Shown one piece after another: positions 43,922 to 56,075 of a stretch of DNA of 64,000 bases. Position 1 is the first letter of the stretch; the number at the start of each line of letters is the position of its first letter. The notes below the pieces were generated by a model. That model searched no databases and had not been told where the DNA came from. It saw nothing but the letters and a program-made list of their open reading frames with translations. The stretch is from contig OZ025248.1 of NCBI GenBank assembly GCA_964019135.1, positions 39,983,670 through 40,047,669 on the forward strand, written 5' to 3'. The position numbers and the translations under genes are program-made. Source of the stretch: Arenicola marina (lineage: Eukaryota; Annelida; Polychaeta; Arenicolidae).

Positions 43922-44104
43922 CCCATATCAGCTTGAATCCCGCCGTCATGCCAGCTTGGCGCGTTCTTGTCACATGGAATGCGATGAATTGGTGTTTTAG
44001 GCCGCTTTGTCCAACCAAGGGTTTCCGCTGAGGGGGCGGAGAGACTCTGCGCGTGCGCAATGATCGCGGAGTGTTTATTACCTTTGCCGTGTGCCAAAAC
44101 ACCT

Positions 44105-44365
44105 CCCCACCAGCCCACCCCACCCCAGAACAGGGCTCTTTAAAGCATACGCCTTCTCCCACCCCACCCCAGAACAGGGGCCTTTACAGCACACCCCTTC
44201 CCCAACCCCATCCTACCCCACCCCACGCCAGAACAGGGTCCCTTACAGTACACCCCTTCCCCCAGCCCACTCTACCCCACCCCAGAGCGGGGCCCTTTAC
44301 AGTACACCCTTTCTCCAACCCGATCCCACCCCACCCCACCCGACCCGACCCCACAGAGCAGGGCC
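44105..44365. repeat. About 55-bp C-rich tandem repeat
   Basis: Four to five copies of CACCCCAGAACAGGGCCCTT plus TACAGTACACCCCTTCCCCC, followed by a GT/G run at 44375-44404. Confidence 0.9.
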
Positions 44366-44404
44366 CCTTTGGACGTTTGTGTGTGTGTGTGGGGGGGGGG
44401 GGGT

Positions 44405-45769
44405 TAAAGGAATTATCATACACAGGGGATCAGCGATGGGACAGGCGGCGCGGGATGGAGGGTGGTATATTGTGGTGCAGGAGGGTGATTACCTGCACCA
44501 CAATATACCGGTGCAGGTTTATCAGACTGTGCCCTGTAGGAATGGTTTCATGACGAACCGCAGACCATGCATAGATCTAATCATCCAGCAAGTCTTAAAA
44601 AACTATACTCAATTTCATGATACCTGGACCTTGGGGCTCCCAGAGACCTCTCTTTATGAGTTTTTTTGTATAATTAGTTACCCCTCCCGCTGTTTTTGTA
44701 TTTAGGTACTCCCCTTTTTGTATATAGTTAACTCCCCTTTGGGCCAAAGGAATTAATGGGGATGGTGGGAGAAGGTTTGATGGGGCGGGGGAGGGGGCAA
44801 GGGGTATTTACGTTCCTAAGCGAAAGTGACTTTCCCATTAACTGGGAATGAGGAAAATAATTCTTCGTAAACTGAGAATAAAGGAATTGATTCTTCGTGA
44901 CCCCCTTCCCCTTTTTTTTCTTTTGGACAGCAGATATGTCCGTTTGGTAGAAACGGATGCTCCACGGTTGAATAATACCAATGAAATTAATCAAACGAAT
45001 TTGGCATAGGCGAATCCTGGAATTTGAAAAGGGAAGGGAAAACGGGCTCAAAAGGGGAGGGGGTCCACGCCTTAGAGGTCCCCAATTCAATACTAATTAA
45101 TTCCTGAACCCCGGGAACCCCTGGATCCGGCCTTAAGTTAAGGTTTTTTTAAATCTATTTCGGGGTCACCGCCGGGCAGAAGACCTAGTATTGTAGTAGC
45201 GGGAAGTCCGTATCATGCCAGAAAGTGCTGAATGACATGTCCTGCCCCAATGCAACCGCCCAAATCCTGCTCCTGGTTCATGATAGGCCCCATACCACTA
45301 CAAGACTTTGCTTATTATCGCATAATTGTGCATTTGCAAGTGCGCTAAATCTGTTGCTTTGAAATACATAAATGCTGTGTCTATTGGATTTCAGGAGAAG
45401 ATATTTCAAAAATTTCATAGTCATCGTTTCGGCTGTTTTGGTTTGTTTGGCCTGATCGTAGTCGCTGGGCATATATGTTAATTGAAGCCCCAGTTGCAGC
45501 AATGTAATGTTGCAATAAATGGTACACTAATCAAATACATTTACTTTTACTTTGTCCTACTATGTACGGGACCGACCTCCTTTTTGTTGGCCAAGATCGT
45601 GATCCCGCCGGATGCCAGTGAATATCCATCAGTTAAGACCTACACTATGGCCAATTTACTAAGTGTAAGCGGTTAGGGCCCCTACACAAAACCGAGATTT
45701 AGCGCTACTACCGAGCCAGGTCGTAAACTGCGCTACGACTGCCTTATGACCACTACATAAAGCCCGCCA
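44405..45769. other. No gene seen; one weak exon-like frame at 45570-45665 (+)
   Basis: 44470-44520 has the imperfect inverted repeat TATATTGTGGTGCAGG / CCTGCACCACAATATA. The plus frame ending FLLAKIVIPPDASEYPSVKT then YTMANLLS with GTAAGC next to it looks exon-like, but no acceptor is seen and I cannot assign it. Confidence 0.35.
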
Positions 45770-46125
45770 CGAGTGCCACGTGTGCCACGAGTGCCACGAG
45801 TGCCGCGTGTGCCGCATGTGCCGCTTGTGCCACGTGTGCCGCGTGTGCCGCATGTGCCGCTTGTGCCGCGTGTGTCGCGTGGGTCGCTGTGCGCCGCATG
45901 CGCCCCGTGTGCCACGTGTGCCGCGTGTGCCGCGTGGGTCGCTGTGCCGCGTGTGCCGCATGTCTCGCTTGTGCCGCGTGGGTTGCTGTGCCGCGTGTGC
46001 CGCGTGCGCCGCATGCGCCCCGTGTGCCACGTGTGCCGCGCGGGCCGCTGTGCCGCGTGTGCCGCGTGGGTCGCTGTGCCACGTGGGTCGCTGTGCCGCC
46101 TGTGCCGCGTGCGCCGCGTGGGGCG
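45770..46125. repeat. 9-bp-based minisatellite (GTGCCGCGT)
   Basis: Irregular tandem of GTGCCGCGT, GTGCCACGT, GTGCCGCAT and GTGGGTCGCT blocks. Both strands give long open frames (CRVCRVCRM, RHTRHTRHM) from the 9-bp period. Confidence 0.95.
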
Positions 46126-46474
46126 TGTTTGCCGTCAGGTTTCGGTGAAGGTTGCAGTATCCGTGGATATGAATATTGCATTAATCTCATTGAAAGACAC
46201 CTGTAAAACAAAAATTAAAGATTATTCCATGAATCACTTTCCAAAATAGGCCTACATTTATGTGAAAGATTAACTCACTTGTCAAGAAATTGCACAAGCC
46301 GATATAAGAGAGCCGTTCATCACATTTAATAAGGCGCATTACATACCACTTAGAATTAGGCGTCAACTAAAAATACGCTAGTGATAACCGTTATAACCGC
46401 ATCTATCTACGATAACATAACACAACATGTAGCACGTCATCTAATGCAGTTATTTTATATTTGTCCCACAAACC

Positions 46475-46760
46475 GCGTCTACCGTGTCACAGACCGCGTA
46501 TACTGCGCCACAGACCGCCTTTATCGCGCCACAGACCGCGTCTACCGCGCCATAGACCGCGTCTACCGCGCCACACACCGCGTTTACTGCGCCACACACC
46601 GCGTTTACTGCGCCACAGACCGCTTTTGCCGCTCTACATACCGCCTCTACCGCGCCACAGACCGCGTCTACCGCGCCTTTACCGCGTCTACGGCGCCACA
46701 GACCGCGTCTACGGCGCCACAGACCGCCTTTACCGCGCCACAGACCGCGTCTGACAGCCT
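46475..46760. repeat. 21-bp minisatellite (CGCGCCACAGACCGCGTCTAC)
   Basis: About 13 copies of CGCGCCACAGACCGCGTCTA plus C. A period of 21 keeps frames open on both strands, but the sequence has no complexity beyond the unit. Confidence 0.95.
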
Positions 46761-47169
46761 CCGTAGTGAACTGGACATCTAACGGCCGCGTACTCACCAA
46801 TCTTGTTTACGTAAAGACAAGAAATCATTTAATAAATCAAACATCGACAGTGCAGCGAAACGATTAGGCTGCACACAATAGCCAGCAGAGGGCACCGCGA
46901 TTATAATATACGGGTGTTATTAATCAGAATTCTCCCTGATGCCCCGTGCCTGACGCGAAAATACAATATATTCTCTGCACACATCAGGCGTTGGTACAGG
47001 TTGCAATATCAATGGATGAGATGAATACATAATATCGAAATATACCTTAAAAACAGAAATTAAAAATTATTCCATGAATCAGTGTTAAAAAAATACACCT
47101 GATTCAAACCAATGGAATGTCACTCATCATTGAGTCAAGACATTGCACACACTTTGATATACGAGACGC
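46761..47169. other. Intervening sequence related to the flank at 46140-46270
   Basis: 46990-47150 (GGTTGCAATATCAATGGATG ... TTATTCCATGAATCA) repeats 46147-46280 in diverged form. The minisatellites at 45.8 and 47.2 kb therefore have duplicated flanks. Confidence 0.55.
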
Positions 47170-48585
47170 ATCACATACACCCATCCACACCCACCCACCC
47201 GCGCCATGCCGTGGGTCCTGTACGCTGTGTCTCCACTGTGTGATCCACACCCACCCACCCACCCACCCACCCGCGCCATGCCGTGGGTCCTGTACGCTGT
47301 GTCTCCACTGTGTGATCCACACCCACCCACCCACCCACCCACCCGCGCCATGCCGTGGATCCTGTACGCTGTGTCTCCACTGTGCGATCCACACCCACCC
47401 ACCCACCCGCGCCATGCCGTGGGTCCTGTACGCTGTGTCTCCACAGTGTGATCTACACCCACCCACACACCCGCGCCATGCCGTGGGTCCTGTACGCTGT
47501 GTCTCCACTGTGTGATCCACACCCACCCACCCACCCACCCACCCGCGCCATGCCGTGGGTCCTGTACGCTGTGTCTCCTGTGTGATCCACACCCACCCAC
47601 CCACCCACCCACCCGCGCCATGCCGTGGGTCCTGAACGCTGTGTCTCCACAGTGTGATCCACACCCACCCACACACCCTTCCACCCGCGCCATGCCGTGG
47701 GTCCTGTACGCTGTGTCTCCACTGTGTGATCCACACCCACCCACCCACCCACCCACCCGCGCCATGCCGTGGATCCTGTACGCTGTGTCTCCACAGTGTG
47801 ATCCACACCCACCCACCCACCCACCCACCCGCGCCATGCCGTGGGTCCTGTACGCTGTGTCTCCTGTGTGATCCACACCCACCCACCCACCCGCGCCATG
47901 CCGTGGGTCCTGTACGCTGTGTCTCCTGTGTGATCCACACCCACCCACACACCCGCGCCATGCCGTGGGTCCTGTACGCTGTGTCTCCACAGTGTGATCC
48001 ACACCCACCCACCCACCCACCCACCCGCGCCATGCCGTGGGTCCTGTACGCTGTGTCTCCTGTGTGATCCACACCCACCCACCCACCCGCGCCATGCCGT
48101 GGGTCCTGAACGCTGTGTCTCCACTGTGTGATCCACACCCACCCACACACCCTTCCACCCGCGCCATGCCGTGGGTCCTGTACGCTGTGTCTCCACTGTG
48201 TGATCCACACCCACCCACACACCCGCGCCATGCCGTGGGTCCTGTACGCTGTGTCTCCACAGTGTGATCCACACCCACCCACACACCCGCGCCATGCCGT
48301 GGGTCCTGTACGCTGTGTCTCCACAGATCCACACGCACCCACACACCCGCGCCATGCCGTGGGTCCTGTACGCTGTATCTCCATTGTCAGATCCACACGC
48401 ACCCACACACCCGCGTCATGCCGTGGGTCCTGTACGCTGTATCTCCATTGTGTGATCCTCACCCACCCACCCATCCGCGCCATGCCCTAGGTCCTGAACG
48501 CTGTGTCCCCGCTGTGTGACCCACACCCACCCATCCAACACCCCGCGCCATGCCCTGGGTCCTGAACGCTGTGTCTACTGTGTGA
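47170..48585. repeat. About 62-72-bp minisatellite, 22 copies
   Basis: Units: CGCGCCATGCCGTGGGTCCT, GTACGCTGTGTCTCCACTGT, GTGATC and a variable (CACC)n block. Variation in the CACC run sets the length. Frames up to 459 codons on the minus strand and several on the plus strand are only readings of the array; they lack codon bias or any non-repeat part. Confidence 0.97.
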
Positions 48586-48869
48586 TGTGATGTGTGTGAG
48601 GCCCAGACACGGCACATAGACTAGGCAAATAATCGGGATATACATATTAATTAACAAAGGATCTACGTCTGTAGCTTTAGTATAAACCAAACAAGTACAT
48701 AACATCACATGTCAACGCAATGAGTTGAAGTTCTTTGATCTATATCTGTATCTCAGTAACGGATTTGGTACAGACATATAGTGTCCCCCCACTCGTTGTG
48801 AAGAACATATCTTGGGGTGATATGTCTCATGCACGGATGTCAACGGATGACCTGCTGGAAAGAGCGGGG

Positions 48870-48965
48870 GAGTGGGGGGGGGACCTTACGGAGGGACCTT
48901 ACGAGGAGACCTTACGGGGGGACCTTGCGGGGAGACCTTACGACGGGACCTTAAGGGGGGACCCT
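48870..48965. repeat. Short tandem GGGACCTTACG repeat
   Basis: About seven irregular copies of GGGACCTTACG / GAGACCTTACG. Confidence 0.8.
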
Positions 48966-49098
48966 ACCCGTGAACAGATTTTCCGCTCAATACTGTCGAG
49001 GGGACAGCCTGAAGACCCCCTGAAGCCCATACTGCAGCCACCACTAGCGTACACGCCTTCACAAACGCTCAACGGGATCACGTGAGCCGCTCTCGCAC

Positions 49099-49186
49099 CT
49101 TTCCTCATGAAGTGGATGTCCGAGCCCTTGGTCCGGATCCCGAGGTCTTGCCACCAGGAGTAGTTGTTCGTCGGATCCCGACGCAT
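49099..49186 (-). CDS. Gene 2 candidate exon (MRRDPTNNYSWWQDLGI)
   Basis: Possible acceptor TATCTTTGAG at 49187-49188 and donor GTGCGA at 49093-49098. It is 88 nt, ending in phase 1. It reads MRRDPTNNYSWWQDLGIRTK then GSDIHFMRK. The composition (WW, aromatic and charged residues) and codon use look like real protein, and the flanks lose this quality immediately. I do not recognise the family. Its phase-1 end does not match the phase-0 start of 42831-42902, so if both belong to one gene an exon is missing between them. Confidence 0.45.
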
Positions 49187-49188
49187 CT

Positions 49189-50622
49189 CAAAGATAACAT
49201 AAGGACAACGGTGTTACAACGTTCGTCGCAAACATGGAAGTACTATTTTCTAGCCTTTATCCCATAAAAATAAAACCTTTGCATGTGTAGTGACTAATAA
49301 AGCTTGTCTGCGTGTAGCAGTTGTTATAAATACAAAATGGTCAAGAGTGGACACTTTCCCAACTTTAGGACAACGTTACTTGTAGTCTGCTTATATATAT
49401 GTACAATGCATCCCCATTTCCCGTTCACGGCTCAATGAAATGCATTATTTGACAGTTTTGCGCGACGTCAGCTAGGCTCATCTGAGTAGAGGAAAATGAA
49501 ACATTGTTCATCCACATATATACTATGATGCTCACATAGATTTATTAATATTAATTTGTTATGTCCATGAAGAGCTTTTAAATTTAGATATTTCTCCTCA
49601 TGATAATACTCTTTGGTACTACCCATCAGGCCATGAGCCCATGGTAACAGTTAAATTCATGGTGCAGTACATGGGCACATTTAAAATTAGCAACTCCAAT
49701 AATTTAGCAAGGAACTATACTAAAAGGTAAATCAGCCGATGAGAGTAAAAGAAATTGAAAACAAATATCTGTTAAATAGCTCAGATCCTATCACTGTTAA
49801 ACAGTACTAAAATAGTAGTACTACTCTTTATATATAGATCTCTATTTTTAGCTTAGATACAGTGGTCAATAATTTATTGATCACCCTCTCTGTTATAAAG
49901 CAGGGCTCAACCATAATACTTACAGACAAGCGATTTTGCCTGTTGGACAAGTGAACACTTCTCTGTACTTGTTTGACAGAACAAGTGCTTTCTGGACAAG
50001 TGCAAAGTGTTCCAAACTACTGTGACCTTCTTTTGTCGGCTTTCACTGGTTCATTTTAAACTAGGATAATACTTTGCCTTGTTATAGTTTTTGTTCGGGG
50101 AAGAGGGGGAGGGGGGGGGGGGCAAGAAACAAATTAAAGTTTGTTTGGGGGGACAAGTAAATATCAGGTGAGACAAGGAATTTTCCTAAAGGACAAGTAA
50201 ATGTTAGGAGTTAGTGTACAGCCATGTAAAGGATTGTTGTTTTTAACTTAATTATCCCTAACAGATAGAAATAAAAGATCCTCTTGTCCTCAAAGAGAAT
50301 ACTACTTTAGAATTCTCCTTTGTGTCTCATGTCCTGTTTTATCATCAAAATATACATGTATTTTGGCATGAATACTTACAAGATAGTTATAAACTGGAAA
50401 CATGCATACATAATTATTCTATGTTCAAATATGAATATTTGAATAATATGAAAACATTTATGAAATTTGTGTGACCTTATTGCAAACACATGTTTACGTA
50501 TGCAAATATAAGATATTTATCATGTGTTGCACCTTTACTTAGTTTTGGTATCTGGTACTGTTTTCATTTCCATGGTTTTAATTTAGACTATATGTTTATA
50601 TGTTTACTATTTAAAAAAAAAT
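49189..50622. other. AT-rich sequence, no gene seen
   Basis: 50100-50125 is a G run. The motif GGACAAGTAAAT recurs at 50152 and 50190. Nothing else is recognised. Confidence 0.5.
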
Positions 50623-50754
50623 TATGTAGGGTATGTAGCAGGTTTTTCTAGTACTATGAAGTGTAGTCAGTTGCATTATAGGTATATTTTCAAGCGTAGA
50701 TATACAGTTACCTACCCTTCATAGCACTAGAAAAACTGCTACATACCCTACATA
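50623..50754. mobile_element. Small hairpin MITE (about 130 bp)
   Basis: The left arm TATGTAGGGTATGTAGCAGG...CTAGTACTATGAAG and the right arm are reverse complements over about 45 bp, with a loop of about 40 bp. Such near-palindromic units are typical of small non-autonomous DNA transposons. Confidence 0.75.
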
Positions 50755-50984
50755 AAAAGATAACTAAACTGTTCATACAAAATACTCACGATAAAAGCCT
50801 TTAATCCTCTGTTCTTCTTTCTCTCAAACTTTTCCTCTTTCTGTATATTCTAATATCTACGGAAGTCTACAAACCCAATCTCCCCCACGCCCCCTACTAA
50901 GTTATCGTCCTACTTCCTATACTACTACCCCAGCTCCCCCCAGCGAGTGCTCTTGTACCTATCCTGACCTACGCTGCTGAATTT

Positions 50985-51600
50985 AATAGAATTTTTAGTG
51001 TGCATTGTAAAATCGCACATGACAACTTCTCGGACATTTACATATTATATTCCGATTGTAGCTAACGGTAGAGCTCGCATTACGCTGGATAATTCGCCCT
51101 TCTGAAAGACGTGTCCTCCGCTCACGTTTTTAATGTCCACAATGCTTTAATTATAAAATATCCTTTGCATCATGTTATAGGCCCTACATCTCTCAATAAC
51201 ATAATTTTTGTCTTAAAGTTAATGCACTGGATCAGTGCCCCCCACCCCCACCTCCAACATTTCCGATTTGCCCGCCCCACGGCCATCTACCTTATTAATG
51301 TGAACAATATCAGACTAATGAAATTAATTAATAAATGAATTATGTGGTTGCCATTCGCAGTCAGCATCACCGAAGCGGCGTTGTCACTTGCAGACATCGG
51401 CCAAGAAATGGGGCTGCCATGCTGGATATGCATGTTTCCATTCCTAAATGCAGTTTTTTTGCCTACACCAGACACTATTCTTGTATTTTCTGCCGAGAAC
51501 GGGCGTTCCACATCGGTGAAAGGGATGTTCACGACGATTTTCCGCCGAGAAAAGGATAATCGATTACTCCATGAGATTATTATCCCACCTTACAGTAAAA
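50985..51600. mobile_element. Partial copy of the 35025 element family
   Basis: 50985-51240 is the reverse complement of 35165-35435 (TAGCTAACGGTAGAGCTCGC). 51240-51385 adds AATCAGACTAATGAAATTAA-type sequence shared with 54500-54650. 51480-51575 matches 35485-35555 in direct orientation (GATTACTCCATG). The mixture of orientations suggests a rearranged or nested copy. Confidence 0.7.
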
Positions 51601-52794
51601 TAATGCCGTGAGAGAACAATGACGTCATTAATTTTACTGTGTGGTTAGATAGCTGTATGAAGATGATGTATTCCTATTAATGCGTTGTTAGTTTGGGATG
51701 GATTTGGTGATTGCAGGGAATCTGGAAATAACTTGCTAACTCCATAATCACTCCACGCACAACAGACCCAAGGCGTTCCGGGTATGTCAGGTTCGAACCA
51801 ATACCCATATACGCCGTAGGAATTGGACTGGCCTATGTAGAGCCTACATTGTCGGTTGTCTGCATTCATGGTGTCTCATGGTTTCGAAATCATTGTGTCT
51901 GATGTCCATGGGATTTGGGTAATAGATGTGATATCATTGGTATCGGTGCGTCGCGGTTACTTCGTCCCACAATTAGATTAACCATGCAATTATATTTTCG
52001 GGCAGATAAAGATTTTAATCGTTATTTCAACACTATCACATAACTCATCAACCTCTGCGCGATCGACATTCTGATGGACGCTGACCTATCTACGGACTCC
52101 CACAGGGCGACATGTTTGGATGTTTGATTTGTGAGCTGGAAGACCGGATTTTTTCTTTTTGTTTTTTTGTTTTTTTTTAATACCCTCTTCGGGAAAGATG
52201 TAATGACAGGTGAACAGGCAAACAACGTATATGGATACATAGCAGTGGTAAAGAGACCAGCCAACACCATGAATAATGGTCGCTGGGGAAGCATATAAGC
52301 AAGTCTCGCTAAAGTAATGTTAATTTTGGCTCATGCCTTAAGCCGTGGGACTCGGTGCATGTTATCGTGTATTTGAGTAACTCTCACGGCAGGCAGGAGG
52401 TATCAACAAGAGCCGAACCCGGCCCGCCGGGACCGCTCTGGGACGGCATGTCTCTTTGCGGTAGCTCCAAAAGTTACCCCCCCCCCCCCGCAGACTCCTC
52501 TCTACTGTCCCAAACCTTGAGCTTTCGGGCTGGTGGGGCTTCCGGCTTCCGGTAGCTCTGTCTAAGCCGTCAACCCCCACCTCCGCCGGAACTTCAGGCG
52601 GATGCGTGGCGAGTACGGTGTCAGGATAGACTGGACCCTCGTCCCCTCCTTAATTAAAACTTACTGAGAAACCCCTATAACTGCCAAGTCCCTGAGGGGG
52701 TTGGGGGAAGGTCAGCCATGTTTCATGTCGATTTAAGAAGAAGTCCATTTCGCGAGTCTGCTCAACACCATACAGATCCGACCAATTTTTACTG
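51601..52794. other. No gene seen
   Basis: Contains T-rich and C-rich runs (52165, 52481-52491). Short frames lack splice or domain support. Confidence 0.5.
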
Positions 52795-54115
52795 GTAGCG
52801 CGACGATATGTTTGATATCAATGTGTTCACAAGACAACGATAGGTTTGATGTCAATATGTGGACATGATTGCTTGTATATTCAGGAGGCTTTAACCACTT
52901 TTGGTCATATCGCGTCAATGGGAGAAGGAAGGGAGAGTGGAGCCCTGTCCCCGGGGGTAATCTCCTACTCATCGCGAAGAAGCTCATGGGATCTTTATCC
53001 TGCGACCACACATACATGGCCACAGCGGGGCTCGAACCATCTATCCACGTGCCGTTAGAATCTCAGGTGACCAGAGCACTCAATGCAATGCGAGCGCTCT
53101 AGCCCACTGAGCTACCAGGCCGGCCCCTGGGTACACATGACGATGATATGTTTGATGTCAATGTGAACACATGACGACGATATGTTTGCTATCAATGTGA
53201 ACACATGGCGACGATATGCTTGATGTCAATGTGTACACATAAGGAATGATATGTTTGATGTCAATGTATACACATGACAGAGATATATTTGATGTCAATG
53301 TGTACACATGACGACGATATGTTTGATGTCAATGTGACCACATGACGATGATATGTTTGGTATCAATGTGAACACATGACGACTGTATATGTTTGATATC
53401 AATGTGAACACATGATGACGATATGTTTGATATCAATGTGAACACATGACGACGATATGCTTGATATCAATGTGAACACATGATGACGATATGTTTGATA
53501 TCAATGTGAACACATGACGACGATGACGTTTGATGTCAATGTGTACACGTGACGACGATATGTTTGATATCAATGTGTGTACATGACGACGATATGTTTG
53601 GTATCATTGTGAACACATGACGACGATATGTTTGGTATCAATGTGAACACATGACGACGATATGCTTGATATCAATGTGAACACATGATGATGATATGTT
53701 TGATATCAATGTGAACACATGACGACGATGACGTTTGATGTCAATGTGTACACATGACGACGATATGTTTGATATCAATGTGTACACATGACGGCAATAT
53801 GTTTTGATATCAATCTGAACACATGACGACGATATGTTTGATGTCAATGTGTACACTTTACGATGATATGTTTGATGTCAATGTGTACACATGACGACGA
53901 TATATTTGATGTTTATGTGTACACATGACGACGATATGTTTGATGTCAATGTGAACCTCTGACGATGATACGTATGTTGTCAACGTGAACACATGACGAC
54001 GATATACGTTTGATGTCAATGTGTACACATGACGATGATATGTTTGATATCAATGTGTACACATGACGACGATACGTATGTTGTCAACGTGAACACATGA
54101 CGAAGATACGTATGG
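52795..54115. repeat. Expanded 37-bp minisatellite of the MITE family
   Basis: About 28 copies of ACACATGACGACGATATGTT then TGATATCAATGTGAAC, the reverse complement of the minisatellite inside the element at 35025-35947 but about four times longer. Each unit contains near-palindromes (GTGTACACATG; TGATATCA). A SINE is inserted at 52866-53126. Confidence 0.93.
52866..53126 (-). mobile_element. Full-length SINE inserted into the 37-bp minisatellite
   Basis: The minus strand reads GGCCGGCCTGGTAGCTCAGT (A box), ATGGTTCGAGCCCCG (B box) and the body to TTAAAGCCTCCTGAATATAC. Minisatellite units flank it on both sides. Same family as 39205-39434. Confidence 0.93.
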
Positions 54116-54239
54116 CACATGGTGTAATCGATCATCCCTTTCTCTGTCAACACGCCCGTTCTCTATTTTCGCAATAATGCAAATAATTTTTTTACATATA
54201 CACTTTGTGGTTTTAACAGTCAAGTAAAAGTTGCATCTA

Positions 54240-54650
54240 AGTGAAGAATATAATTTTTAGTGTGCTTTGTAAAATCGCACATGACAACTTCTCGGACATT
54301 GACATATTATATTCCGGTTGTAGCTAACGGTAGAGCTCGCATTACGCTGGATAATTCGCCCTTCTGAAAGACTTGTCCTCCGCTGACGTTTTTAATGTCC
54401 ACAATGCTTTAATTTGAAATATCCTTTGCATCATGTTGTTGGGCCTACATATCTCAATAACATAATTTTTGTCTTAAAGTTAATGCACTGGATCAGTGCC
54501 CCCCCCCCCCCCCCACCTCCACCTTTCCCGATTTGCCCGCCCCACGGCCATCTACGTTAGTAATGTGAGTAATATCAGACTAATGAAATTAATTAATAAA
54601 TGAATTATGTGGTTGCCATTCGCAGTCAGCATCCCCGAAACGGCGTTGTC
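54240..54650. mobile_element. Unique part of the second MITE-family copy
   Basis: 54250-54500 equals 50985-51240 and is the reverse complement of 35165-35435. 54500-54650 equals 51240-51385. Together with 52795-54240 it makes a copy of the 35025 element in the opposite orientation with an enlarged repeat core. Confidence 0.8.
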
Positions 54651-56040
54651 ATGAGGGGGGTAATACTTGTTTCGTGATCCGTGATTGCATCTAAAATTAT
54701 TATCGTGATCGGGAACTGAGGGGAATTATTTGCGCGATTCGTGATCGAAGTAATTCTCGGGATCGTGATTTGGGTGAAACTGCAAATCCGTGACGAGTGA
54801 TTGAAAACAATTGTTTTCGTGATCCGTGACCTCCGTTTCACTTGTGATCGTGATTTGCACTACAGTTATTATCGTGATTGTAATATGGGACTTTCCAGTT
54901 CTAACCTGGTATCACGCTCTGGTGCCACAGGAAAGCCGCAAACCATCATCGGCATACAACTTCCGCCCGGCTCGCTGGCGTGGTGATCAGCTGTGTCGGC
55001 TGCTTTGGTAATAAACCTACTGATTGTTTCATTGCAGTGCAAGTAGCACATGAGTTGATCGAAGGCGTTGTTAAGTGCTAAATTTTTTGTGTACTGTTGG
55101 TCTTTCTGTGTGTCCGTGAGTCTGTTGGTAACGACGTGCGCTAAGTGTCGAACGCCCTGAGATATCCTAGTTTCGAGGGAAGTGGGGGGGGGGGGGGGGG
55201 TGCCATTTCTGATCCCTGCTATTGGCATCCAGAAATTCTTGAGATTCGCGATGAGCTGGAATTTTGGAAGATCGTTATCTGTAACATTCCTGGTTCAACG
55301 CGATCCGTTATTATAGTAGTCTGTAAATTCCTCGATATTCGCGAGATCACCTTCTAGCCTAGTCTTTTCGTGCCCTGTCTTGAGCAGCCCTCATCGTGGA
55401 GATTCCATCTTACTCTCCCTAAATCTTTGGCAATCGCGAACCTGAGGCGGTACACCCCCCCCCCCCCCTCCCACCTCCCAGTTTCGGCTAGCGATGCGAA
55501 GAGCCCACCATAGGTCTAAGTTCGTTGCTGGGCGATATACCCCAAAGGTCAAGTCATCACCATGAAAAATGTATGGTGTATTGGGCTTGTACGTCGCATT
55601 TACATTTTGCAAATCGCCAGACAGGTTTTTCTGCCAATATTTTGACACATAATATGACCAGATGAGAACATTTTGGTGGGAATATCACCTCTCATTTTCT
55701 CAATGAAGGAATTCCGACAAATGACACCTTGCGTACAATAACATTAGTATTAGGGCACGGATGGCGTATACCGACTAAGGCCACGTATCCAAGGTCAAGG
55801 TCACAGCAAGGTCAATGTCGCGAAACCTGTTTTCGTCGTAACGTTAATATTTGATATAGAGAGCTGCATTTGTTTTGTTTCAGATTTATAATTTCAGAGT
55901 CATATTTTACTGTCAAAATTGTTAAAGTTTTACAGCCTAATCTCAATGCCAAAGGTTCGATTCGCTGAATAACGGATGGCACCAGGTGACGTTCCTTTCT
56001 ATTAAGCAGGGAACACAGGGTCTGTTTTGTTGCATCCGCC

Positions 56041-56075
<35 letters not shown>

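Noticed and set aside
45482..45676. Exon-like plus-strand frame ending KIVIPPDASEYPSVKT...
   Set aside because: Faint resemblance to a transporter segment and a GTAAGC donor, but no acceptor and no partner exons. Kept only as a note.
47104..48483. 459-codon minus-strand open frame (and 405- and 317-codon companions)
   Set aside because: Pure reading of the 62-72-bp CACCC-containing minisatellite, open in several frames and on both strands.
52022..52294. 90-codon minus-strand frame (MLPQRPLFMVLAGLFTTAMY...), signal-peptide-like
   Set aside because: Hydrophobic start only. It runs into a K/T-rich stretch from poly-T and has no donor or homologous copy.
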